Below are positions 52,753 through 59,863 of a DNA stretch of 61,000 nucleotides, one piece after another (position 1 is the first letter of the stretch; each line of letters starts with the position of its first letter). This DNA comes from Clostridia bacterium (GTDB lineage Bacteria > Bacillota > Clostridia > Oscillospirales > CAG-272): NCBI GenBank assembly GCA_017456985.1, contig JAFTIH010000023.1, positions 1 to 61,000 of the forward strand, in the 5' to 3' direction. A program made the position numbers and the translations under genes. Under the pieces are notes generated by a model, which worked only from the letters and a program-made list of their open reading frames with translations, searched no databases and had not been told where the DNA came from.

Positions 52753-52781
52753 ATTATACCGCTTTTTTCGCCGTTTGTCAA
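52753..52781 (-). promoter_or_regulatory. Sigma-A promoter of the aro operon
   Basis: On the minus strand TTGACA (52781-52776), 17 bases, TATAAT (52758-52753), both perfect. The predicted start is near 52746. Confidence 0.88.
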
Positions 52782-52810
52782 GGGTTTTGGGAAAAAAATA
52801 GATTTTATGC

Positions 52811-52839
52811 TTGCTTTTTTCACTTTTTCGTGTTATAAT
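52811..52839 (+). promoter_or_regulatory. Sigma-A promoter of the TetR-type gene
   Basis: TTGCTT (52811-52816), a 17-base spacer and TATAAT (52834-52839). The predicted start is near 52846. Confidence 0.75.
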
Positions 52840-52856
52840 CGCAATAAAGAAGGATG

Positions 52857-52871
52857 ATAAACAGTGTTAAC
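52857..52871. promoter_or_regulatory. Second operator-like site in the tetR leader
   Basis: ATAAACAGTGTTAAC matches the 52723 palindrome at seven of seven right-half and five of seven left-half positions. It lies about 12-26 bases after the predicted tetR start, mirroring the aro leader site. Confidence 0.55.
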
Positions 52872-52893
52872 TAAACCGAAAAGGGAAAAAGAA

Positions 52894-53505
52894 ATGAAAA
52901 AAACGGATACGGACAAGCTGCGGGAGGATTTCTTTGGGGAAGAGCCCGCCGCCGCCCCTGATCTACGCGAGAGTCTTTTGCTTGCGGGGATCGCGGAGCT
53001 TGAGGCGCACGGACTGTCGGGCTTTTCGCTTCGCCGCGTCGCCGCCGCTTGCGGCGTTTCCTGCGCCGCCCCCTATAAGCATTTTAAGGACAAGGACGCC
53101 CTGATCGCGGCGATCCTTGCGTATATTCACGAAAAATGGGCGCTCCTTGAGCGCCATATCTGCACGGCGTTTCCCAAGGGGGGCGCCGCCCGCCTGATCG
53201 AGCTGTGCCTTGCGGACATCCGCTTTTGGATCGGCAATCCGCATTTCCGCTCGGTGCATATGATGGAGCGCGATGCGCACGCCGAGGGCTGGGCGCGTCT
53301 TGGTCCTGAGGCGGAGAGAGAGCTTGCCTCGCTGTGCGACGCGACGGGTGCGGACCCGCTGCGCACGGCGTACACCCTGCGCTCGCTCGTTTACGGTGCG
53401 ATCCTGATGCTTGAGGACGGCACGCTCAAAAACACGCCCGAGAGCTTTCGGATGCTGCGTGCAGCCTTTACGGAAACCGTTCTGCGCGTGACGGGTGCGG
53501 TGTAA
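52894..53505 (+). CDS. TetR-family transcriptional regulator
   Basis: The 203-residue protein starts at MKKTDTDKLRED; a TTG/ATG-type start further upstream would overlap the operator. The N-terminal helix-turn-helix is typical (GFSLRRVAAACGVSCAAPYK, then HFKDKDALIAAIL). The C-terminal ligand domain is helical. It is divergent from the aro operon, with matching palindromes in both leaders, so it is the likely repressor of both. Ligand unknown; an aromatic amino acid or a pathway intermediate is a reasonable guess. Confidence 0.85.
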   Translation: MKKTDTDKLREDFFGEEPAAAPDLRESLLLAGIAELEAHGLSGFSLRRVAAACGVSCAAPYKHFKDKDALIAAILAYIHEKWALLERHICTAFPKGGAARLIELCLADIRFWIGNPHFRSVHMMERDAHAEGWARLGPEAERELASLCDATGADPLRTAYTLRSLVYGAILMLEDGTLKNTPESFRMLRAAFTETVLRVTGAV

Positions 53506-53620
53506 GGGATAGAAAAAACAAAAAGAAAAGCAGTCGCACACCGTCGCCCCCTTGCATACAATGGTATCGTAGGGCACCCCCCTACGGGTAACACCCATCA
53601 ATGCAACTTTGGAGGACGCT

Positions 53621-53716
53621 ATGAATAACAACTGTCTGTGCCATCTTTTTGACGATAACTGCACTTGGATCATCATCCTCGCTCTGATCGTCGTATTCTG
53701 CTGCTGCTGCAACTGA
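53621..53716 (+). CDS. Cysteine-rich 31-residue micro-protein
   Basis: A 31-codon gene beginning ATG AAT AAC AAC TGT, with TTTGGAGGACG upstream. The product starts MNNNCLCHLFDDNCTW, then has a hydrophobic stretch (residues about 17-26) and four consecutive cysteines before a final Asn. Seven of its 31 residues are Cys. The upstream leader holds a CGTAGGG/CCCTACG stem (53568-53586), and a strong terminator follows. It has a strong ribosome binding site and clean ends, so it is likely real. A small membrane or metal-binding role is possible. I do not recognise a named family. Confidence 0.65.
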   Translation: MNNNCLCHLFDDNCTWIIILALIVVFCCCCN

Positions 53717-53727
53717 ACATAAGCGCA

Positions 53728-53764
53728 TCCGCGGCTGCCCGAGCGGCAGCCGCGGACTTTTTTT
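53728..53764 (+). terminator. Terminator after the micro-protein gene
   Basis: TCCGCGGCTGCC (53728-53739) pairs perfectly with GGCAGCCGCGGA (53745-53756) and is followed by a run of seven T. Confidence 0.93.
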
Positions 53765-53784
53765 ATAAAAAAACGGAAAGCATC

Positions 53785-53813
53785 TTGATTTTACAGAAAA
53801 AGTGTGGTAAAAT
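53785..53813 (+). promoter_or_regulatory. Sigma-A promoter of the NSS transporter
   Basis: TTGATT (53785-53790), a 17-base spacer and TAAAAT (53808-53813), 42 bases before the ATG. Confidence 0.65.
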
Positions 53814-53855
53814 AACCTGTGTTATAAAGATTTTCTCGAAAGGAAACGACAGTTT

Positions 53856-55376
53856 ATGAAAAAGCATAACGGCTTTGCCAGCTCTCTTGGCTTTGTTCTT
53901 GCTTCGGCAGGAAGCGCGGTGGGTCTGGGCAACATCTGGGGCTTCCCCTACAAAACGGGCGCAAACGGCGGCGCTGCCTTCGTTCTCGTTTATATTCTGA
54001 TGGCACTTCTTCTCGGCATCGTGGGTATGACGGTGGAGATGTACGTGGGTAAGCGCGCACAGGCGAACCCCGTCACGGCAGTAAAAAAGATCAATTCCAA
54101 AATCGGATTTGTCGGATTGCTTTCCGTTATCGTTCCGTTTTTTATCATTTGCTACTACTCCGTGCTTGGCGGCTATACGATGCGCGGCATCGTTTCCTCC
54201 TTCACCGATATCGGCAAGGATGCGGCGGGCGTATCGGCGGGACTTTCCGATTTTATGGCGAACCCCTGGCTCCCCGCGCTTTGCACCTTCCTCTTCCTCG
54301 GACTTGCCGTGTTCATCATTATGGGCGGCGTGCAGAAGGGCATTGAGAAGGCGTCCAAGGTGCTGATGCCCTTACTGTTCATCATCCTTCTCGGCGTGAT
54401 GATCTACTCGCTTTGTCTGGGTGAGGGTGTCAAGGCGGGTCTTGACTTCTATATCCTCAAAGCGGACTTCAAGGCGCTCGGCTTCAAGGGCGTTGCCGCC
54501 GCGATGGGACAGGTCTTCTTCTCGATGTCGCTCGGTATGGGTATTATGATCACCTACGGCTCCTACACGGGCAAGGAGATCAACCTCTTCAAGAGCGCCG
54601 TGCAGATCAGCCTGATCGATACCGCGATCGCCTTAATGGCAGGCTTTGCCATCTTCCCCGCCGCATTCCACTTTATGGAGGTGGAGGGAATTGCCGCATC
54701 CGAGGTCGGACTTGGCGGCTTTGCGCTGATGTTTATGACGCTCCCGCTCGTCTTCAATTCTCTTGGTACCGTGGGTGGTATTATCGGCGCGTTCTTCTTC
54801 TTAATGGTCACGATTGCCGCGATCACCTCCGTCGTTTCGCTCGTTGAGGTCGTGACGCAGTTCTTTATCCAGAAGTTCCGCATCAGCCGTAAGCGTGCGG
54901 CAGTGCTTCCGATGATCCTTGCGCTTGCGATCTCCATTCCCGTGTCGCTTTCGCTCGGCGGTCACTTCACGCTCTTCGGCTTTGATCTGCTGACCTTCTT
55001 CGATGAGATCACCAATACCGTTTTGATGCCCGTAACCGCACTTTGCGTTTGCGTTGCGGCAGGCTTCGGCATCAAGCGCCGTGAGTTTGAGGACAATATC
55101 TACGTCGGCAAGCCCATCGTTGGTCGCATCATCTCCTTTATGGCGCGTTTCGTTACGCCCCTCCTGATCCTCGTGGTTGCCATTTTTGGCATTTACAGCA
55201 ACGTATCCGTCAACGTAAATTACTTTGCCGTGATCAACACCGCCTTCCTTTTGGCGGCAGTCGCGTTCGCCGTTTACTTCCTGTCGCTCGTTCGTGTGGG
55301 TGATACGGACACGGGCTGCAACGCAGACGAGCTTGGCTACGAGGGCGACGCAGACCCTGCCGACGCGGCAGAATAA
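53856..55376 (+). CDS. Neurotransmitter:sodium symporter (NSS/SNF) family transporter
   Basis: The 506-residue protein has the LeuT-type opening FASSLGFVLASAGSAVGLGN, with the IWGFPY motif next, and about 11-12 membrane segments. GVQKGIEKASKVLMPLLF is the conserved segment before TM6. It imports amino acids or related compounds with Na+. The C-terminus is short and acidic (DELGYEGDADPADAAE). It has its own promoter and a weak terminator. Confidence 0.93.
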   Translation: MKKHNGFASSLGFVLASAGSAVGLGNIWGFPYKTGANGGAAFVLVYILMALLLGIVGMTVEMYVGKRAQANPVTAVKKINSKIGFVGLLSVIVPFFIICYYSVLGGYTMRGIVSSFTDIGKDAAGVSAGLSDFMANPWLPALCTFLFLGLAVFIIMGGVQKGIEKASKVLMPLLFIILLGVMIYSLCLGEGVKAGLDFYILKADFKALGFKGVAAAMGQVFFSMSLGMGIMITYGSYTGKEINLFKSAVQISLIDTAIALMAGFAIFPAAFHFMEVEGIAASEVGLGGFALMFMTLPLVFNSLGTVGGIIGAFFFLMVTIAAITSVVSLVEVVTQFFIQKFRISRKRAAVLPMILALAISIPVSLSLGGHFTLFGFDLLTFFDEITNTVLMPVTALCVCVAAGFGIKRREFEDNIYVGKPIVGRIISFMARFVTPLLILVVAIFGIYSNVSVNVNYFAVINTAFLLAAVAFAVYFLSLVRVGDTDTGCNADELGYEGDADPADAAE

Positions 55377-55396
55377 CCCCCCCGCTTTGACTTCCT

Positions 55397-55430
55397 CGGT
55401 GCGTCTTTTTTAAGGCGCACCGACTTTATT
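55397..55430 (+). terminator. Weak terminator after the NSS transporter
   Basis: CGGTGCG (55397-55403) pairs with CGCACCG (55416-55422), followed by a broken T-rich stretch. Partial read-through into the ABC gene is possible. Confidence 0.45.
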
Positions 55431-55449
55431 TGATTTTAAGGAGAACGTG

Positions 55450-57201
55450 ATGCTTCGTCGTTTTATTTCCTACTACCGCCCGCACGTCAAGCTCTTTGCG
55501 CTCGATATGTTCGCTTCGTTTCTGATCTCCGCGCTGGGTATGATGTACCCCATCATTACCAACCGTATGCTCAACGACCTGATCCCCAATCGCGAGTATA
55601 AGAGCATCATCTTTGCGGGCGTGCTCGTGCTTGGGCTGTATATCGTGCGCTTCTTTTTGCGCTACTTCGTGCAATACTTCGGACACGTCGTGGGCGTACG
55701 GATGCAGGCACAAATGCGAAACGAGCTGTTTTCGCATCTGCAAAAGCTCCCGTATTCCTATTACGACACCAACGAAACGGGCAAAATTATGTCCCGTCTG
55801 ACAAACGACCTCTTTGAGGTCAGCGAGCTTGCCCACCACGGTCCCGAAAACCTGCTGATCAGCGGCATTATGGTGGTGTGGTCCTTCCTCTACTTAATGA
55901 CCATTGACGTGTATCTCACGCTCATCGTCTTTGCCGCCGTTCCCTTTCTCGTGGTCGTTACGCTTCTATCGCGTAAAAAGATGCGCGCCGCCTTCAGCGA
56001 GCGCCGTGCCGCGACTGCCGAGATCAACGCCGCGACCGAAAGCAGCATATCGGGCATCCGCGTGACCAAGGCGTTCGTCGCGCGAGAGGAGGAAAAGCGT
56101 AAGTTTAGTAAGGGTAACGACCACTTCGTCGCGTCCTCGCACGCCGCCTACCGCGCGATGGCGATGTTCTTCTCCTCGACCTCGTTTATCACGGACGTCT
56201 TTAACGTGGTGCTCCTCATCGCGGGCGGTATCTTCTTGTATAACGGTAGCATCAATTTCGGTGAGTATTCCACCTTCATCGTGTCGGTCAATCTCTTTAT
56301 CTCGCCCGTTATGACGCTCGTCAATTTCAGCGAGCAGTTCCAAAACGGTGCCACGGGCTTCCGCCGCTTCCTTGAGGTGATGGACACGCCGCCCGAAGAG
56401 GATGCGCCCGACGCAGTGCCGCTCACAAACGTGCGCGGCGAGATCGTCTTCTCGCACGTGGACTTCTCGTACGAGGAGTCAAACGAGGTGCTGCGCGACC
56501 TCTCCTTCACCGTGGGCGTGGGGGAAAAGCTCGCGCTCGTGGGTCCCTCGGGCGGCGGTAAAACGACCGTCTGCCACCTCATCCCGCGCTTCTATCGCCC
56601 TACGGGCGGCGAGATCCTCATCGACGGTACCCCCATCTCGCGCCTGACTACCGACTCGCTCAGACGTAGTATCGGCATCGTCCAGCAGGACGTCTTCCTC
56701 TTCTCGGGCTCCTTCCGCGATAATATCCGCTACGGCAGACCCGATGCGACGGAGGAAGAGATCGTCGCGGCGGCAAAGGCGGCGAATATTCACGACTACA
56801 TTCTCTCGCTTGAGGGCGGCTACGATACCGAGATCGGCGAGCGCGGGGTCAAGCTCTCGGGCGGTCAAAAGCAGCGCCTTTCCATTGCCCGTGTGTTCCT
56901 CAAAAATCCCCCCATCCTCATTCTCGACGAGGCGACCAGCGCCCTCGATAACACCACCGAAATGCTCATCCAGCGCGCGCTCGACCGCTTGTGCGAGGGC
57001 AGAACCACCATCGTGGTCGCCCACCGCCTTTCCACCGTCAAGAACGCCGACCGCATCGCGGTGGTACAGAAGGGCGGTATCTCGGAGATCGGTACCCACG
57101 AGGAGCTGATGAAGCGCGACGGCGGCGTCTATCGCTCCCTCTACGCCGCACAGTTTACGGACGGCACGCTTCCCGAGTTTGTCGAAACGGCGCTCTCGTA
57201 A
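55450..57201 (+). CDS. ABC exporter (fused membrane and ATPase domains)
   Basis: The 583-residue half-transporter starts at ATG 55450, six bases after AAGGAG; a GTG three bases earlier is too close. Six membrane segments fill the first ~310 residues. The ATPase has Walker A GPSGGGKTTVCHL, signature LSGGQKQRLSIARVF, Walker B ILILDEATSALD and the switch His in VAHRLSTV. It works as a dimer, exporting lipids, peptides or drugs. No partner half-transporter is adjacent, so it is probably a homodimer. Confidence 0.93.
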   Translation: MLRRFISYYRPHVKLFALDMFASFLISALGMMYPIITNRMLNDLIPNREYKSIIFAGVLVLGLYIVRFFLRYFVQYFGHVVGVRMQAQMRNELFSHLQKLPYSYYDTNETGKIMSRLTNDLFEVSELAHHGPENLLISGIMVVWSFLYLMTIDVYLTLIVFAAVPFLVVVTLLSRKKMRAAFSERRAATAEINAATESSISGIRVTKAFVAREEEKRKFSKGNDHFVASSHAAYRAMAMFFSSTSFITDVFNVVLLIAGGIFLYNGSINFGEYSTFIVSVNLFISPVMTLVNFSEQFQNGATGFRRFLEVMDTPPEEDAPDAVPLTNVRGEIVFSHVDFSYEESNEVLRDLSFTVGVGEKLALVGPSGGGKTTVCHLIPRFYRPTGGEILIDGTPISRLTTDSLRRSIGIVQQDVFLFSGSFRDNIRYGRPDATEEEIVAAAKAANIHDYILSLEGGYDTEIGERGVKLSGGQKQRLSIARVFLKNPPILILDEATSALDNTTEMLIQRALDRLCEGRTTIVVAHRLSTVKNADRIAVVQKGGISEIGTHEELMKRDGGVYRSLYAAQFTDGTLPEFVETALS

Positions 57202-57274
57202 GGGGCGCACCCCTTTCGGTGTAACCGAACAAAAGAAAAAACGCCGTGAAAGCACGGCAACCCCTATGCGAAAC

Positions 57275-57307
57275 AAAACGCACTCTGCGAGCGCAGAGTG
57301 CGTTTTT
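57275..57307. terminator. Terminator between the ABC exporter and the XRE gene
   Basis: AAAACGCACTCTGC (57275-57288), loop GAGC, GCAGAGTGCGTTTT (57293-57306). It serves both convergent transcripts. Confidence 0.92.
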
Positions 57308-57312
57308 ATCGT

Positions 57313-57525
57313 TTACGGATCCTTTTTGAGTCCAAGAAAATAGTCGGTGCTGACTCCATAAAATTGACAAAGGGTGATCAAGTGATGAATGGGAAGCTCG
57401 TTTGCCCCGCGCTCGTAGCGGGCGTACATCGTCTGCGAGGTGCCAAGCACTTCGGCAATTTCCTGTTGCGTTTTGTCGTGATCCTCGCGAAGATCGCGCA
57501 TGCGCTTTAGGTAGGAAAATTCCAT
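57313..57525 (-). CDS. XRE-family helix-turn-helix regulator
   Basis: The 70-residue protein is a single Cro/CI-type domain: KTQQEIAEVLGTSQTMYARY is the helix-turn-helix, and LCQFYGVSTDYFLGL closes the domain. ACGGAGGTCTACG precedes the ATG. It is divergent from the SHOCT-protein operon; a palindrome lies between the two promoters, so autoregulation and control of the operon are likely. Confidence 0.88.
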   Translation of the reverse strand: MEFSYLKRMRDLREDHDKTQQEIAEVLGTSQTMYARYERGANELPIHHLITLCQFYGVSTDYFLGLKKDP

Positions 57526-57586
57526 CGTAGACCTCCGTTTTGCTCGTTTTTGAAAAAATGGAGAAAAATCTACTTTTATTATACCA

Positions 57587-57602
57587 AGTAAATAAATTTA
57601 CT
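57587..57602. promoter_or_regulatory. Palindromic operator between the XRE gene and the SHOCT operon
   Basis: AGTAAATAAATTTACT is a perfect seven-plus-seven palindrome. It lies just upstream of the -35 of the SHOCT operon and within the promoter spacer of the XRE gene (minus-strand TATAAT at 57583-57578). A further half site TAGTAAAG lies in the operon promoter spacer. Confidence 0.55.
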
Positions 57603-57603
57603 A

Positions 57604-57632
57604 TTGACATTAGTAAAGATTTGTACTATAAT
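57604..57632 (+). promoter_or_regulatory. Sigma-A promoter of the SHOCT/lipoprotein operon
   Basis: TTGACA (57604-57609), 17 bases and TATAAT (57627-57632), both perfect. The predicted start is about 40 bases before the ATG. Confidence 0.88.
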
Positions 57633-57679
57633 AAATTCTGCGATCAGCAAAAAACATCAAAAGTAAGGAGATTTAAGTG

Positions 57680-58522
57680 ATGTCGGATTTTATTGAAATT
57701 TTGGGTGATTATATTACCCCTATTTTGCTCGTGCTGTGTTTGGTGTGTGTGGTGGCTGTTGCTTTCTTTAACTACAAGAAAATCATGGCCGCTCGAAAGG
57801 CAGACGCACTAGTAAAAAGAAATGCAAAGCAGGTTGTTTTGCTGATAATTTCGATTCTTAGCGCGTTGATTTTGTTTTTTACGCCGTTTTTCACGTTTTG
57901 TGCTGTGGAACTCTTTGGTGAATACGCGTTCAGCAGTATGGACGTTTTGTTTGCAAAGGAAGAATTTTTAGATATTCTGCTTTACGATAAGGGAGCAAAG
58001 ATGCTTGTCATATTCGTTATGCTCCTTGCGGCGCTCTTATCAACCAACGCTTTTGTTGAGGCTATCCGTCATGCTACGTCATATTTCACGGAGCAGGACG
58101 AAGCAAAATATAAGACTCATTACAAATTAGCATGGGGTGATGGAATAGTGAGCGCACTCGTGTATTGGATTGTTGCACTGTGCACTACAGGGGTGCTCAA
58201 TGATGAGATCGGTGATTATTTCAGCGTGGGTGCGTCGTTTGTTCCCTTGATTTTGCAGATTTTGCTTTTAGCGGGGTATACTGTGTGCGAGAAATTGATT
58301 CCCGAGGAGTTTTCCTTCGCTACTATCTTCCCGAGCGCAACAACCGCAAATACGACTTCTTCTTCCGGTACGGCGCCCGTAAGTGCCAAGAAAAAGGCAC
58401 TTTCCGAGCAAGAGCGTATTGAAATGCTGAAAAGCTATAAAGAGCTTTTGGATAGCGGTGTGTTAACGCAAGAAGAATTTGATGCAAAAAAAGCAGAGCT
58501 ATTGGACTTCCCAAACAAGTGA
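57680..58522 (+). CDS. Membrane protein with a C-terminal SHOCT domain
   Basis: The 280-residue protein starts at ATG 57680; the GTG just before it is an equally possible start, as GGAG lies 6-9 bases upstream. Four hydrophobic segments lie at about 12-33, 50-75, 110-130 and 155-215 (the last broad and perhaps double). A Ser/Thr/Ala-rich linker precedes the C-terminal SHOCT motif (MLKSYKELLDSGVLTQEEFD and KKAELL). SHOCT domains are short helical pairs thought to mediate oligomerisation. It heads an operon with two lipoproteins under XRE control. Confidence 0.75.
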   Translation: MSDFIEILGDYITPILLVLCLVCVVAVAFFNYKKIMAARKADALVKRNAKQVVLLIISILSALILFFTPFFTFCAVELFGEYAFSSMDVLFAKEEFLDILLYDKGAKMLVIFVMLLAALLSTNAFVEAIRHATSYFTEQDEAKYKTHYKLAWGDGIVSALVYWIVALCTTGVLNDEIGDYFSVGASFVPLILQILLLAGYTVCEKLIPEEFSFATIFPSATTANTTSSSGTAPVSAKKKALSEQERIEMLKSYKELLDSGVLTQEEFDAKKAELLDFPNK

Positions 58523-58537
58523 AAAGGAGAAAGTAAT

Positions 58538-59275
58538 ATGAAAAGACTGATTGCATTGCTTTTAGCGATAGTATTTTGTTGTGTGACGCTTTTCGCGTGT
58601 GGCAAGAGTTCTTGGACAATGACAGAGTTCGAAGAGCGCTTGACGATTTTACAGGATAAGGGGTGGCTTCTTTATCGTGAGGTGGAGGAATCCTCATGGG
58701 AGGAGAGGATTAACCGAGAGCTAAAAAAACTTGGCGAGGAATCTTTGGAAAGCGATATTTACACCGTATTAGAGATCGTTGACATGTACAGCGAGGATCA
58801 ATATGTGTTTGAATTTGCAAGCGTCTCGGATGCTAAAAAGGGGTGTGACGCGCTTACCATGTGGATGGAGGAATCCTCCTATATCGTGAACGACATTCGA
58901 CGGATGAGAAATATTGTTATCCTTGGCGAGACAGAAACGCTACGGCTTGTCATAGAAAACAAAGAAATCGAGGAATTGTCCACAAAAGAAGGTCTACAAG
59001 ATGGCATTTACATCAATGAAAACGGAACGACTTATGAGATTCGCGGCGCGCGCTACACCTTAAAGGCGGGAATTGTCATGCTGGAGGGGCATTATCTTGT
59101 AAAGCAGGGCGCACAAAACAATCGCATTATCATCAAGGTAGAAAACGCTTATATTGAAGGCGTGTTGCTTGCAGATTACGAGCTTGATTATATTGGAGGC
59201 TCTAAGGCAGGTGTTTCTCTTGCCGTCGGAAACGGATACATTGTCATTGATAAAACGGCATACTACTTAAGATAA
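58538..59275 (+). CDS. Lipoprotein, longer paralogue
   Basis: The 245-residue product has a signal peptide ending in lipobox LFAC, with the lipidated Cys at residue 21. The rest contains a paralogous ~120-residue domain (MTEFEERLTILQDKGWLLY; YVFEFASVSDAKKGCDALT; RNIVILGETETL) and an additional beta-rich C-terminal region of about 90 residues. No known family was recognised. It shares the domain with the next gene, indicating tandem duplication. AAAAGGAGAAAG precedes the ATG. Confidence 0.65.
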   Translation: MKRLIALLLAIVFCCVTLFACGKSSWTMTEFEERLTILQDKGWLLYREVEESSWEERINRELKKLGEESLESDIYTVLEIVDMYSEDQYVFEFASVSDAKKGCDALTMWMEESSYIVNDIRRMRNIVILGETETLRLVIENKEIEELSTKEGLQDGIYINENGTTYEIRGARYTLKAGIVMLEGHYLVKQGAQNNRIIIKVENAYIEGVLLADYELDYIGGSKAGVSLAVGNGYIVIDKTAYYLR

Positions 59276-59313
59276 AGCATGATTGGCGAAAAAAGGAGAA
59301 AAGGAGAAGACAA

Positions 59314-59748
59314 ATGAAAAAAATAACACTTTTAATACTGGGGATCTTGTTGTGTTCGCTCCTGTTATCTTGCGGAAGCAAAGAAAGTGCGCTCACAATG
59401 GTAGATATCAAAGAGCGAATGGCAACGTTGGAAGATAAAGGTCTGCTTGATTACGAACGTGACAGAGATCTTGACGGCTGGGCGTATGAGATTGACGAAG
59501 AGCTGGAAAGAGATGGGCAGGCGCCTTTGAAGGAAGAGATACGCTTGATTTATGAAATTGAAGATGAACTGGGGGATGACAATTATATCTTTGAGTTCTC
59601 TTCGGAATCGGATGCCAAGAAAGGATACAAGGCGCTTTCCGGTTGGGAAAACGAGTCTCGTTACGAAGAATGGGACATTCGTCGCATTAGCTGTATTGTA
59701 ATTTTCGGTGAACGAGAAACGTTGGATTTGATTTTAAAGATAAAATAA
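59314..59748 (+). CDS. Lipoprotein, shorter paralogue
   Basis: The 144-residue product has lipobox LLSC with the Cys near residue 20, and the same domain as the preceding gene (MVDIKERMATLEDKGLLDY; YIFEFSSESDAKKGYKALS; SCIVIFGERETLDLIL). It lacks the C-terminal extension of its neighbour. Both sit in an AT-richer segment than the surroundings. Function unknown; surface sensing or immunity roles are open. Confidence 0.65.
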   Translation: MKKITLLILGILLCSLLLSCGSKESALTMVDIKERMATLEDKGLLDYERDRDLDGWAYEIDEELERDGQAPLKEEIRLIYEIEDELGDDNYIFEFSSESDAKKGYKALSGWENESRYEEWDIRRISCIVIFGERETLDLILKIK

Positions 59749-59785
59749 TTTCTGCTGTATAGCAATGTTTTCTGCTCCCTTGAAA

Positions 59786-59838
59786 TGAAAAACGCAATGC
59801 TTTGTATGCTACTTGGTTTACAAAGCATTGCGTTTCTT
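59786..59838. terminator. Terminator between the lipoprotein operon and fhs
   Basis: AAACGCAATGCTTTGTA (59790-59806) pairs with TACAAAGCATTGCGTTT (59819-59835), a 17-base perfect stem with A/T-rich flanks. It works in both directions. Confidence 0.88.
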
Positions 59839-59863
59839 ATTGATTGGTTGAATAAATCGAAAA

